Origin: Acidobacteriaceae bacterium
GTDB lineage: Bacteria; Acidobacteriota; Terriglobia; Terriglobales; Acidobacteriaceae
Assembly (NCBI GenBank): GCA_030041515.1
Contig: JASHNS010000081.1
Coordinates: 1 to 64,000 of the forward strand
Reading direction: 5' to 3'
Length of the DNA: 64,000 nucleotides
Made by a program: the position numbers and the translations under genes. This document shows, in pieces, positions 54,132 to 62,767 of this stretch. A model generated the notes under the pieces. It saw only the letters and a list, made by a program, of their open reading frames with translations, had not been told where the DNA came from and searched no databases. Position 1 is the stretch's first letter; each line of letters opens with the position of its first letter.

Positions 54132-55589
54132 CTACGCTTCGTACGGATAGCTTTCCGGGGTCAAGCCGCCGACCGGGAGATAGACTTCGAACGTAGTGCC
54201 GCTGTGCTGCGGGCGCGTCGAGGAACGGAAGCGAATTGTGCCGTGGTGCTTCATAACCAGATTTCTGGACACCCAAAGACCGAGTCCTGATCCGCGCAAC
54301 TCCTTGGTGGTGAAAAAGGGATCGAACATCAGTTTCTGCACATTCTCCGGAATGCCGTTGCCGCGATCGTGAATCGTAATACGGGTACCTTCCCGGCCCG
54401 CGCGCCGAACTGGACGAACGCGAATGCAAATCTCCGAGTCGGGTGGAGCGGCTTCGGCGGCGTTCCGAACCAGATTCCCAAACACCTGACCGAGTTGGCC
54501 CGGATATCCGTAGATGGAGAGCGTCGGCTGGCGCTCGAATGACACGCGAATGTGGCGGGCGGTCGCGGATTTCTGAAACAGATCCACCACCTCCGCCACG
54601 AGGCTGCCAAGGTCGATCGCGACGGGTGTGTGGGTATCGCGGTGGAACGAGAGCGTCTGCCTGGTAACCCGGGAGATGCGCGAGAGTTCCGTATTGGCGC
54701 TTTCCAGGTAGGGATGGATGACGTCCACGCTGGAGCTGGCTCGCGCCAGATACAGCAGGTTTGTCAGCGATTCCAGCGGATTATTGATCTCGTGAGCGAT
54801 GGCGTTGGCGAGTTTGCTGGTGGCCGCGATCTTCTCCGCCGTGCGCAGCGCGTACTCAGCCAGTTTGTGATCGGTTACGTCGGAAACAACCATGACGATG
54901 GGTCCAATTTCAGAGTCCGAACCGATGCGGTTCACAGCGAGTTGCAGGGTTTTGGACCTAAATGTGAATTCTGACGGCATCCGTTCGTGCGGCTTTCTTG
55001 AGAGCGGCTCGCTGGTCCCGATCCAGCGCTGCAGCAGGGCTGCAGCGTCCACCCCCGCAGCCAGGGAAATCTCCGGTCCACAGAGATCGGCGAAGGCGGA
55101 ATTCCAGCGGATCAGGCGCTGGTCTTCGCTGATGACGGCAAGGCCTTCGGCCAGGGAGTTGAACGTTGCCTGCCACTCGTCTGCAGCATGACGCGCCACG
55201 CTCTCTGCGGCCTTCAGCCGCAGCAGCGAGCGAACGGTGGCCAGCAGAACCTCGGCTTCAATCGGATGGATCAGATATCCGTCCGCGCCGGCGTCGAGGG
55301 CGCGCGCCCTGCTCTCCCCTGACACCATCGCTGCAGAAATCTGCAGAACGGAAATCTGGGAAGTGGCTGGATCGCCCTTGATGCGGCGGCACACCTCGAA
55401 GCCCGACATATCCGGCAAATTCACGTCGAGGACGACGACATCGGGCAGCGTTGCGGCCAGCCGCAGGGCGTCGCCACCACGGCTCGCCTCAACGCAGTCA
55501 TAACGGGCCTGGCGCAGGATACGGCACAGCACGTACCGATTCTGTTCCCGGTCGTCGACGATGAGGATACGTGGTTGCCGTTCAGGCAT
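54132..55589 (-). CDS. receiver-PAS-histidine kinase hybrid protein
   Basis: A 485-residue soluble protein. Residues 1-125 are a receiver (ILIVDDREQNRYV; Asp55 in VVLDVNLPDMSG), but the usual lysine is replaced by His108 in GYLIHPIEA. Then come a PAS-like domain (WQATFNSLAEGLAVISEDQR), a HisKA region with the phosphoacceptor in NAIAHEINNPLESLTN and an ATPase domain (NLVRNAAEAAP, DRGNGIPENV, FDPFFTTKELRGSGLGLWV). It is cytoplasmic. The start overlaps the end of the upstream hybrid kinase by 8 bp, making it the last gene of the rsbRST operon. The receiver may be fed by one of the upstream kinases. Confidence 0.92.
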   Translation of the reverse strand: MPERQPRILIVDDREQNRYVLCRILRQARYDCVEASRGGDALRLAATLPDVVVLDVNLPDMSGFEVCRRIKGDPATSQISVLQISAAMVSGESRARALDAGADGYLIHPIEAEVLLATVRSLLRLKAAESVARHAADEWQATFNSLAEGLAVISEDQRLIRWNSAFADLCGPEISLAAGVDAAALLQRWIGTSEPLSRKPHERMPSEFTFRSKTLQLAVNRIGSDSEIGPIVMVVSDVTDHKLAEYALRTAEKIAATSKLANAIAHEINNPLESLTNLLYLARASSSVDVIHPYLESANTELSRISRVTRQTLSFHRDTHTPVAIDLGSLVAEVVDLFQKSATARHIRVSFERQPTLSIYGYPGQLGQVFGNLVRNAAEAAPPDSEICIRVRPVRRAGREGTRITIHDRGNGIPENVQKLMFDPFFTTKELRGSGLGLWVSRNLVMKHHGTIRFRSSTRPQHSGTTFEVYLPVGGLTPESYPYEA

Positions 55590-57741
55590 TGGATTCGGAT
55601 ACAGGCAGAGATGGCGCGAGCCCCGCGGTGTTCAACCAGTCGAGAAACGGCTGAGCCGACAGCCGAGTCGAAACATCTTCCTTGCGAACAATACGAACTC
55701 GCCACAATTCCAGCTCGGCGCGCTCAGATTCACTTAACTGCTTGGATGTATAGATCAAAACCGGCAAGCGCTCGGTTGCCTGATTCGCGCGCAATTGGCG
55801 CAGGATTTCCAAACCTCCGATGTCGGGCATGAGCAGGTCGAGGATGATCCCGTCCGGCGGACGGGCAGCAAGCGCCGCGAGCGCTTCTGTGCCGTTTCTG
55901 GCCTCCTCCAGCTCAAGCCATGGCTGCTGCAGCAGCTCGCGCACGATATAACGGGAAACATCATTGTCATCGACAAGCAGCAGACGGCGCGTCCCCGTAC
56001 GGCCCGTGAGCCGGCAAAGCTCGCGCAACAGCGCGTCGCGCTCGATAGGCTTGGGCAGGAACAGGCTGGCTCCCCGTTCCAGCGCGCGGCTGGATTCGTC
56101 ATAGATGCTGGTCGCAACCAGCGGCACCCCAGGCAGCCGCTCCCGCAGGCGCGCGACAAAGCCCCATGCCGTCTCGTCACCCAAATAGATATCGGACACG
56201 ATGACTGCCGGCGTATGCCGCGCAAGCCAGGCCTCCGCCTGCGCCACGCTGGATGAGAGAATTGGCTGAAATTCGGTATTGCGCAGATAGCTCTCGCACA
56301 GGTGGGCGGTTTCCGGATTGTCTTCGAGAATGAGAACCGGTGCACGGCCAAACTCGGGAGCCGGGAGGCTTTCGCGTTCCACCACGCCAGCCGCGGCCGA
56401 CTCTCCGACGTATACAGGGGGGATTGCAGCGTAAAACCTGGATCCCTTGCCTGGTTCGCTCTCCACCCAGATCCTTCCACCCAGCAACAGCGCCAGATTG
56501 CGGCAGAGCGGCAGGCCCAGCCCGGTACCGCGATGCTTTTCCTGCAGCGGATTCTCCACCTGACTGAATTCCCGGAAGATGGTCTCGTGATACTCCGCCG
56601 GGATGCCAATGCCGGTGTCCTCGACGGAAAATAGAATCAGTTTGTCTTCGCGTTCTGCCGCAGAAACCCGGACGTAGCCGGAAGGCGTGAATTTCAGCGC
56701 ATTCGAAATCAGATTCCTCAGAATCTGCGATACCTTTCCGTCGTCCGTGTAAAGCTTCGGCAGGTCGCGAGCATCCTCGAAGATCAGATCCACTGAGGTG
56801 TTGTCGGCGAGCAGGGGCTTGAGCATCCCCTTGAGCGCGCTGAACAGCTCGTGCACCTCGAACTGCTTGGGGCGGATGCGAATCTTCCCCGCCTCCACTT
56901 TGGCCAGATCGAGCAGATCGTTCACCATCTCCTGGAGATCTCGGGCGGAGCTCTCGATGAAATGGACCTGCCTGGTTTGTTCGGCGGTGAGATCGCCATC
57001 CATCCGGTCCAGCAGGAGCCGAGCGAGGGAAATGATGGAGTTGAGCGGCGTGCGAAACTCGTGCGAGACGTTAGAGAGAAATTTCGTTTTCAGCTCTGAT
57101 GCGCGCCGCAGATAGTCGGCGCGTTCGTCAAGCTCCGCATAGAGAGCGACCACACCTCGGTTCGTATCTTCCAGCTCGCGGTTCAGCATCTCGAGTTCTT
57201 CCTGCCGGGTTCGCAGTTCCTGCAGGGTCTTCAGCAGTTCCTGATTCTGCTGTTCGATTTCTTCGTAGGGGCTTTCCGGTGTCCGCTCGTGCAGCCTTTG
57301 ATTCAGTTCGCGCGCTGCGCGCTGGGTCATCATCGCGTGGTGCCGCGGGATCCGTTTCATCATTCTTACGGTGGTCCCGCGAGGCCCGGCGTCGATTGCG
57401 AAATCGTCCATCAGGCGCCTCGTCCCCACAATGCCCATCCCCATGCCGGTCGTGGACTGATAGCGCCCCTCGAGAATCTCCTCGAGATTGGGAATTCCCG
57501 GCCCGGAATCGGTGATCGTCACCTCCAGAAACTGCGGCTCATCCAGGCCAACGGCAAACTGCACCGCCCCGTTCCGTGCGTAACGGTAGGCATTGCGGGC
57601 GATTTCGGACGTCGCCGTTGCCATCCGAATCTGGTCCTGGTTGTCCAGTCCCAGCTCGGCCGCCACCTCGCGCGCACGCTGGCGCGCCTGCACCACGTCG
57701 CGCTCGGTGCGCAGGGCGAGTTGAAAGATCGGGACCGACAT
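55582..57741 (-). CDS. hybrid histidine kinase with N-terminal RsbT/RsbW-like ATPase domain and two receivers
   Basis: A 719-residue cytoplasmic protein with an unusual order of domains. Residues 1-130 form an RsbT/RsbW-like GHKL domain (TATSEIARNAYRYARNG, ITDSGPGIPN, TGMGMGIVGTRRLMDDF). A coiled coil follows (about 140-215), then HisKA with His227 (FLSNVSHEFRTPLNS), a second GHKL domain (NLISNALKFTPSG, VEDTGIGIPAEY, HRGTGLGLPLCRNL) and two receivers (VLILEDNPE with VIVSDIYLGD; LLLVDDNDVSR with IILDLLMPD). The first domain duplicates the function of the neighbouring RsbT, so this protein may be recruited by the stressosome as a switch-protein kinase. It starts 3 bp after the SpoIIE-type gene. 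Confidence 0.93.
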   Translation of the reverse strand: MSVPIFQLALRTERDVVQARQRAREVAAELGLDNQDQIRMATATSEIARNAYRYARNGAVQFAVGLDEPQFLEVTITDSGPGIPNLEEILEGRYQSTTGMGMGIVGTRRLMDDFAIDAGPRGTTVRMMKRIPRHHAMMTQRAARELNQRLHERTPESPYEEIEQQNQELLKTLQELRTRQEELEMLNRELEDTNRGVVALYAELDERADYLRRASELKTKFLSNVSHEFRTPLNSIISLARLLLDRMDGDLTAEQTRQVHFIESSARDLQEMVNDLLDLAKVEAGKIRIRPKQFEVHELFSALKGMLKPLLADNTSVDLIFEDARDLPKLYTDDGKVSQILRNLISNALKFTPSGYVRVSAAEREDKLILFSVEDTGIGIPAEYHETIFREFSQVENPLQEKHRGTGLGLPLCRNLALLLGGRIWVESEPGKGSRFYAAIPPVYVGESAAAGVVERESLPAPEFGRAPVLILEDNPETAHLCESYLRNTEFQPILSSSVAQAEAWLARHTPAVIVSDIYLGDETAWGFVARLRERLPGVPLVATSIYDESSRALERGASLFLPKPIERDALLRELCRLTGRTGTRRLLLVDDNDVSRYIVRELLQQPWLELEEARNGTEALAALAARPPDGIILDLLMPDIGGLEILRQLRANQATERLPVLIYTSKQLSESERAELELWRVRIVRKEDVSTRLSAQPFLDWLNTAGLAPSLPVSESNA

Positions 57742-57744
57742 GCT

Positions 57745-58737
57745 TCATGCCGCCTTGACGACCACCACGCTGGCGTCGTCGCGCTGCCGCCGGAAATCGC
57801 GCAGCAAAACTGCTCCAATAATCGCCGGATGGCGGCAGGAGAGCCCAGCGTAGGACGACAGATCCCAGCGGGACTGCAGACCGTCGGAATGCAGCACCAG
57901 GATGGAGTCGCGGGACCAGGACGACTTGAATTCCTGAATGCGCGAGGTGACCATGCCGAGAGTGCCGTTGTGCGACACGAGGCTGCGCGAGCCCTCCGGA
58001 GATAGGACGCTTGCCGAAATGTTGCCGATCCCGGCGAAAGTCACCGTCCCTTCACCGGGCCGGATCTCGGCTACGGCCGCCACAGCGCCGCGCGTTTTCT
58101 TCAGGGCGTCGTGAAGGCAGCTCAGAATCTGACCCGGCGCGAGATCCTGCCGCTTGCGGAACGATGCCACGGCTTCCTGGGCTGCCTCCGCAGCGTCCCG
58201 ACCATGTCCCAGCCCGTCGGCCAGCAGGACGACCATTCGCTCCGGCGAATCGTGAAAGGTCCAGGCATCCCCGCAGAAGCGTTCGCCCGGATATGGCACG
58301 GCGAGGCCGGCGATATGCAGAGGGCTGGGTTTCTCCGGTTCGCCTACTTCGAGCAGTACGACCGTGCCGTGGCGGCCGGTGAAGACCTCAAGAGCGGAAG
58401 CGATGCGTTGCATGGTACCCATGCCGACTCCCATCGTGCCGGAAGTCGAGTAGCCGTCTGTCATCGCATGCGTGACATTGGCGATGCCCGTTCCCCGATC
58501 CATGGCCAGGATGCGGGCAACGCGATGATCCTCGCTGGCCATCGCCGAGATGACCAGCTGACCGCCTCCTCCATGCAACAGGACATTGCGGGACGATTCC
58601 GTCGCCAGCAGCGCAACCTCGCCGGAGCGCACTTCGTCGAAGCCGAGCCGCTGCGCGATCAGCTGGGACTTGCGCCTCGCCTCCCCGACTGAACTCTCGT
58701 CGGTGACCGGGACCCACTCCGTAGAGGTTACTTCCAT
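57745..58737 (-). CDS. GHKL-SpoIIE fusion phosphatase (RsbX-like feedback phosphatase)
   Basis: A 330-residue protein that joins an RsbT-like ATP-binding domain (residues 10-130: VALLATESSRNVLLHGGGG, MDRGTGIANV, TMGVGMGTMQRI) to a PP2C/SpoIIE phosphatase domain (about 140-330: VLLADGLGHGRDAAEAA, FAGIGNISASVLSP, VSHNGTLGMV, LVLHSDGLQSRWDL). The metal-binding aspartates in ADGLGHG and HSDGLQ are present. In stressosomes the phosphatase (RsbX) removes phosphates from RsbR and RsbS to reset the complex, which fits its place right after rsbT. It overlaps rsbT by 10 bp. Confidence 0.9.
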   Translation of the reverse strand: MEVTSTEWVPVTDESSVGEARRKSQLIAQRLGFDEVRSGEVALLATESSRNVLLHGGGGQLVISAMASEDHRVARILAMDRGTGIANVTHAMTDGYSTSGTMGVGMGTMQRIASALEVFTGRHGTVVLLEVGEPEKPSPLHIAGLAVPYPGERFCGDAWTFHDSPERMVVLLADGLGHGRDAAEAAQEAVASFRKRQDLAPGQILSCLHDALKKTRGAVAAVAEIRPGEGTVTFAGIGNISASVLSPEGSRSLVSHNGTLGMVTSRIQEFKSSWSRDSILVLHSDGLQSRWDLSSYAGLSCRHPAIIGAVLLRDFRRQRDDASVVVVKAA

Positions 58738-59132
58738 CTCGCAATTGTGACGCGTGTGCCCTTTCCCGGGGCTGTCTCGATCGAAAAATCGTTGACCAGG
58801 CGCTTGCTGCCGCCCAGGCCGAGACCCATGCCTCCTCCGGTGGTAAAGCCATCTTTGAGTGCCATTTCAATATCCGGGATGCCCGGCCCCTGGTCCTCAA
58901 AGATCAGCTTCAGTCCGACACGCAGCCCCATTCCGGTCTGTTCGATGATCATAGAACCCCCGCGACCGTGGTCGACCGTGTTGCGGGCCAGCTCGCTGGC
59001 CGCCGTCACCAGCTTGGTCTGGTCCACCAGGGTGAAGCGCAGTTCCGTTGCCCACTGCCGGACCTTCTGGCGAGCCAGGACCACGTCGTTCGAATTTCTC
59101 AGCGGGAGGGTTTCACGCTTCGTCTCGCTCAT
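58728..59132 (-). CDS. rsbT: RsbT-type serine kinase (anti-sigma-factor-like)
   Basis: A 134-residue GHKL protein starting MSETKRETLPLRNSNDVVLA at 59132, overlapping rsbS by 20 bp. Motifs: AASELARNTVDHGRGG (N box), FEDQGPGIPDIEMALKDG (G1) and TGGGMGLGLGGSKRLVNDF (G2), a close match to RsbT of Bacillus and its relatives. It should phosphorylate RsbR and RsbS and, when released, switch on the downstream partner, which in this operon is more likely a hybrid kinase or SpoIIE-type protein than RsbU, since no rsbU or rsbVW/sigB genes are present. Length is standard. Confidence 0.95.
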   Translation of the reverse strand: MSETKRETLPLRNSNDVVLARQKVRQWATELRFTLVDQTKLVTAASELARNTVDHGRGGSMIIEQTGMGLRVGLKLIFEDQGPGIPDIEMALKDGFTTGGGMGLGLGGSKRLVNDFSIETAPGKGTRVTIARWK

Positions 59133-59508
59133 CCTCGCTCCCCGTGCGGAACCCCGCTCCCGCTCCGTAGAGCAGCTCCATGCCGGCCTCCACGCTGAGC
59201 GCCGTACGCACGCCGGGCAACGACATGCCCAGCTCCACCAGGGTGATCGCCACGGCCGGCTGCATGCCGACGACGATCGTCTCGGCTCCGAGGACGCGGG
59301 ACATTGCTGCGATATTGGCAAGCATCCGCCCGATGAACGAATCGACGATTTCCAGCGACGAGATATCGATCAGAACGCCCGTCGAGCCCCATTCGGCAAT
59401 GCGGCTCGTGACATCGTCCTGCAACTGCAGGGCGAGCTTATCGTGCATGTCCACCTGGATGGTGATGAGCAGCAGGCTGCCCATGCGAAGAACAGGAATG
59501 CGTTCCAC
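59113..59508 (-). CDS. rsbS: RsbS-type STAS-domain protein of the stressosome
   Basis: A 131-residue single STAS domain: VLRMGSLLLITIQVDMHDK, then LIDISSLEIVDSFIGRMLA with the phosphoacceptor serine Ser57 in V-D-S-F, and ETIVVGMQPAVAITLVELG, SLPGVRTALSVEAGMELL. RsbS forms the stressosome core with RsbR and holds RsbT until phosphorylated. The start codon abuts the rsbR stop without a gap, and its end overlaps rsbT by 20 bp, so all three are translationally coupled. The last ~15 residues (TGSEDERDEA) are charged and probably flexible. Confidence 0.95.
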   Translation of the reverse strand: MERIPVLRMGSLLLITIQVDMHDKLALQLQDDVTSRIAEWGSTGVLIDISSLEIVDSFIGRMLANIAAMSRVLGAETIVVGMQPAVAITLVELGMSLPGVRTALSVEAGMELLYGAGAGFRTGSEDERDEA

Positions 59509-60402
59509 TCAGCCCTCCTGTCTGGCCAGCGGACCGGCCAGAACCGCTTTGGGCGCCGCAGCGGAGCTGCGCACCACGGTGCGTCCGCTCATCTGCAGTG
59601 CCAGGGCTAAGGCATCGGAAAGCTTGGCTCGGGTGATCACGTCTTCCAGATTGATGCCCAGGTGCACGATGGTCTGAGCGATCTGCGGCCGCACCCCGCT
59701 GATGATGCATTCAGCGCCCATCAGCCGCGCCGCGGTAATGGTCTTGAGCAGATGCTGCGCCACCAGGGTGTCGACCGTGGGCACCCCCGTGATGTCGATG
59801 ATGGCGTACTTCGAATTGGTCGAAACCACTGACTGCAGCAGGTTCTCCATCACCACCTGGGTGCGCGCGCTGTCGAGCGTGCCGATAATCGGCAGGGCGA
59901 GAATGCCCTCCCACAACTTCACCACCGGCGTCGACAGCTCCATCAGTTCCTGCTGCTGGCGCAAAATCAGCTCTTCCCGTGTCGCCAGATAGGCTTCGGT
60001 CGTCAGCAGGGCCAGGCGGTCCAGAAGTTCAGTCGCCGCCCAGATTGTCTCGAACAACTTGTCCGGCGCCTTGCCCATCTCGCGGCGAACGGCCGAAAAG
60101 AGGGGCTGCTTGAGCGAAAGAACGAAGGTCGCTACTTCCGTCGGGGTAAATCCCTGGCGCGCACGCGAGGCCGAAACGCCCTCCAGGAATTCGCGCGCCT
60201 CTGCAAACCCGGAGGTTGTGATATCCGCCGGGTTGCCGCTTCGCACCCCGGTGACAACGGCTTTCAGCAGCGTCCCGCACTGCTCGTTCAGCTCGGCCTT
60301 GCTCATCAGGTCCGATCGCTGCACCGTCTGGCTCATATCGCGGATCCAGTCGCTGCGGATCTGCTCCTCGTTGCGGACAATAATCTCTGCTAGATCGCTC
60401 AT
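59509..60402 (-). CDS. rsbR: RsbR-type stressosome sensor (RsbRD-like N-domain plus STAS)
   Basis: A 297-residue protein. The N-terminal half (1-150) is helical: IIVRNEEQIRSDWIRDM, then GFTPTEVATFVLSLKQPLFS, like the RsbRD-type four-helix sensor domain rather than a haem globin. The C-terminal STAS domain reads LPIIGTLDSARTQVVMENLL, IIDITGVPTVDTLVAQHLLK and IISGVRPQIAQTIVHLGINL, which is the RsbR consensus; candidate phosphoacceptor threonines are Thr175 and Thr212. It should be the sensory subunit of the stressosome. It heads the run rsbR-rsbS-rsbT-SpoIIE-kinase-kinase; the input signal is unknown. Confidence 0.95.
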   Translation of the reverse strand: MSDLAEIIVRNEEQIRSDWIRDMSQTVQRSDLMSKAELNEQCGTLLKAVVTGVRSGNPADITTSGFAEAREFLEGVSASRARQGFTPTEVATFVLSLKQPLFSAVRREMGKAPDKLFETIWAATELLDRLALLTTEAYLATREELILRQQQELMELSTPVVKLWEGILALPIIGTLDSARTQVVMENLLQSVVSTNSKYAIIDITGVPTVDTLVAQHLLKTITAARLMGAECIISGVRPQIAQTIVHLGINLEDVITRAKLSDALALALQMSGRTVVRSSAAAPKAVLAGPLARQEG

Positions 60403-60564
60403 CTTCGCCTGCCTGGGAAAAACTGAGGGGAGGATGCACCCGGCCGGAACTGGGATGGCCGACTCGGAGCAACGTAAGTTGGTTTACCACAAACCGGTGA
60501 ATCGAGTCGGTCCGGAATGGGGCAATCTCATGAAGTGAACTCGCTGAAAATGACGGATGATCGC

Positions 60565-60942
60565 TTAGGTGAACAGCCCCTCGAGAGCAGCACGAAGGTG
60601 GGAAATGTCATCGCTCTTGCTGATATACCCACTGACCCTGAACATTTGGCAAATCTCGCGATACTGGTCCCCCATGATGGTCCAGATCACGAGGGGAATG
60701 ATCGACAATCGAGGCTCGCCGTGCCAGAAACGGAGCAACTCGAAGCCGCTGTCGTGGCCCAGGTCCAGGTCCAGCAGGATGGCATCGGGCAGCGGATGCT
60801 CGCCCGCCAGGCCCTTTTCCAGATGTGTTCTTGCCATGATGGACGAGGATCTGCCCTCTACGTCGGTAAATCCACAGCCTTGTGCGACCCTGGCAGCGAT
60901 CCGAAGGTCGTTCGGCTGATCTTCGATGATCAGCAGTTTCAT
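60565..60942 (-). CDS. stand-alone receiver-domain protein
   Basis: A 125-residue single-domain response regulator. The acidic pocket is in LLIIEDQPND, the phosphoacceptor is Asp58 in ILLDLDLGHDSG, the switch threonine in VIWTIMG and the lysine in GYISKSDD. There is no output domain, so it must act by protein contact or as a phosphate relay. It is 162 bp upstream of rsbR on the same strand and may be the relay partner of the two hybrid kinases at the end of that operon; the gap could hold a separate promoter for rsbR. Confidence 0.9.
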   Translation of the reverse strand: MKLLIIEDQPNDLRIAARVAQGCGFTDVEGRSSSIMARTHLEKGLAGEHPLPDAILLDLDLGHDSGFELLRFWHGEPRLSIIPLVIWTIMGDQYREICQMFRVSGYISKSDDISHLRAALEGLFT

Positions 60943-61220
60943 AGCCCCGGGCCCTTCCGCAAAATGCGTGAGAAGGCGTTAGTGTAACAGGCGCAGGGAT
61001 GCCGCAGCGTACGCAGTTGGCATAGGCACGCGACAATATGCGCCTCTGGCAGGATGAATGCCGGTACCTGCCTGCTCCGCAGAGCTGTCGCAGCGCCAGG
61101 CGTCCGCCATTCCCGAGATCGTCCTGCCACCGCCCAAGACCGCGCGGCCTGCCCAGCCCGTTCGTTCCGCCCCTGTTTTTCCCCACTGGACAGGCCCCAT
61201 GCTCCATCCGCTGGAAGTTT

Positions 61221-61249
61221 TTGCCCGCGACCGTGCGGCCTGGTACCAT
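61221..61249 (+). promoter_or_regulatory. predicted metK promoter
   Basis: TTGCCC (61221-61226) and TACCAT (61244-61249) lie 17 bp apart, giving a leader of about 60 nt before the TTG start at 61315. The rest of the 372-bp gap between the receiver gene and metK shows no gene and no recognisable SAM riboswitch. Confidence 0.45.
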
Positions 61250-61314
61250 AGAAGTGCACTCCGGCTGAACCTTGCAGCCGCCTGCCACCCGGCTTTATCT
61301 CTGGAGGAACCCCT

Positions 61315-62493
61315 TTGTCCAACGAGAGATTTCTTTTTACCTCGGAGTCCGTCACCGAGGGCCATCCCGACAAAATCGCCGACCAGGTTTCCGACGCCAT
61401 CCTGGACGCCTGCCTCGAGCAGGACCCGTACAGCCGCGTCGCCTGCGAGACCCTCACCGCGACCGGCCTGGTCGTGATTGCCGGCGAAATCACCACCCGC
61501 GCTTATGTCGATTTCCAGGCGCTGGTCCGGGGTGTCGTCACCTCCATCGGGTATGACAATGCCATCTACGGCTTCGACTCGAATACATGCGCGGTGATCT
61601 CCACCATCAACAAGCAGTCCGGCGACATCGCCATGGGCGTGGACACCGGCGGCGCCGGCGACCAGGGCATGATGTTCGGCTACGCCACCAACGAGACCCC
61701 CGAGCTGATGCCCCTCGCCATCTCGCTGGCGCACAAGCTCACGCGCAAGCTCTCTGAAGTCCGCAAGAACGGCAAGCTGCCCTGGCTGCGCCCGGACGGC
61801 AAGAGCCAGGTGACCATCGAGTACGACCGGAACCACAAGCCGGTTCGCATCGACGCCGTGGTCATCTCCACGCAGCATGCCGAGACCATCTCCACCGAGG
61901 AACTCCGCGCGGAGATCCTGAAGCACGTCATCCAGGCGACGCTGCCGCCGGAACTGCTCGACGAGAACACCAAGTACCACATCAATCCCACCGGGCGTTT
62001 CGTGATCGGCGGCCCCATGGGCGATACCGGCCTCACCGGCCGCAAAATCATTGTCGACACCTATGGCGGCATGGGCCGGCACGGCGGCGGCGCCTTCAGC
62101 GGCAAGGATCCGACAAAGGTCGATCGCTCCGCCGCGTACCTGGCCCGCTACATCGCCAAGAATATCGTCGCGGCCGGCCTCGCCGACCGCTGCGAGGTGC
62201 AGTTGGCGTACGCCATCGGCGTCGCTGATCCCGTCAGCGTCCTCGTGGACACCTTCGGCACCAGCAAGCTCGACGAGACAAAGCTCGTCGCCCTGGTCCG
62301 CAAGAACTTCGCGCTGACGCCGAAGGGCATCATCGAGCACCTGAAGCTGCGCCGTCCGATCTACCAGAAGACGGCAGCCTACGGGCACTTCGGCCGGATC
62401 AATGAGCCGGACTTCACCTGGGAAGCGACCGACAAGGCCGACGCTCTGCGGGAGCAGGCCGGGCTGAAGAAGGAAGCCGTCGCGGCCAGATAG
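61315..62493 (+). CDS. metK: S-adenosylmethionine synthetase
   Basis: A 392-residue enzyme that makes S-adenosylmethionine from methionine and ATP, the methyl donor of the cell. Family signatures are complete: [20 protein letters not shown] at the start, [16 protein letters not shown], the loop [38 protein letters not shown] and the C-terminal AYGHFGR. The length fits the bacterial tetrameric enzyme. The start is TTG (61315) with GGAGG 7 nt upstream, because no ATG or GTG is suitably placed. It is monocistronic: a strong terminator follows 24 bp after the stop. This is the only clear core-metabolism gene in the window. Confidence 0.98.
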   Translation: MSNERFLFTSESVTEGHPDKIADQVSDAILDACLEQDPYSRVACETLTATGLVVIAGEITTRAYVDFQALVRGVVTSIGYDNAIYGFDSNTCAVISTINKQSGDIAMGVDTGGAGDQGMMFGYATNETPELMPLAISLAHKLTRKLSEVRKNGKLPWLRPDGKSQVTIEYDRNHKPVRIDAVVISTQHAETISTEELRAEILKHVIQATLPPELLDENTKYHINPTGRFVIGGPMGDTGLTGRKIIVDTYGGMGRHGGGAFSGKDPTKVDRSAAYLARYIAKNIVAAGLADRCEVQLAYAIGVADPVSVLVDTFGTSKLDETKLVALVRKNFALTPKGIIEHLKLRRPIYQKTAAYGHFGRINEPDFTWEATDKADALREQAGLKKEAVAAR

Positions 62494-62517
62494 GACGGCG
62501 CGGTTCTCATCGATCAG

Positions 62518-62547
62518 GGGCAGGTCCTTTGGGACCTGCCCTTTTTT
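62518..62547 (+). terminator. intrinsic terminator of metK
   Basis: A 10-bp perfect stem, GGGCAGGTCC pairing with GGACCTGCCC, with loop TTTG and six T residues (62542-62547) immediately after. It lies 24 bp behind the metK stop codon and is a textbook rho-independent terminator. Confidence 0.92.
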
Positions 62548-62630
62548 CGTGTCGCGCCGTGCGTCCCTGGGGGGAGAAAAACATTTTTTTGAGGGGGCCT
62601 CAGGAAGTACCTGATTTAATGGCACTTGCG

Positions 62631-62655
62631 GGGTAATACCCTGCGGGTATTACCC
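62631..62655. repeat. 25-bp palindrome, copy 1
   Basis: Arms GGGTAATACCC and GGGTATTACCC are exact reverse complements around TGC. Each arm is itself nearly palindromic. It would fold into a very stable hairpin in RNA or cruciform in DNA. This form resembles REP-type intergenic elements. Confidence 0.85.
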
Positions 62656-62660
62656 TCCCC

Positions 62661-62693
62661 AGGGCAGGGTCTTCGGGCGCTGCCCTCTTTTTT
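62661..62693 (+). terminator. second intrinsic-terminator-like hairpin
   Basis: AGGGCAG (62661-62667) pairs with CTGCCCT (62680-62686), with a 12-nt loop and a T-run at 62688-62693. It occupies the place in the second module that the metK terminator holds in the first, so it probably arose by duplication of that terminator and acts as a backup. Confidence 0.7.
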
Positions 62694-62767
62694 GTCTCGC
62701 GCCAGCCGGGGAGGAAAATATTTTTTGGCAGGGGTCTCTGGAAGTGGCTGATTTGAGGGCACTTCCG

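Noticed and set aside
61000-61314. SAM riboswitch before metK
   Set aside because: The predicted leader is only about 60 nt and I could not find the conserved core or paired stems of a SAM riboswitch class.
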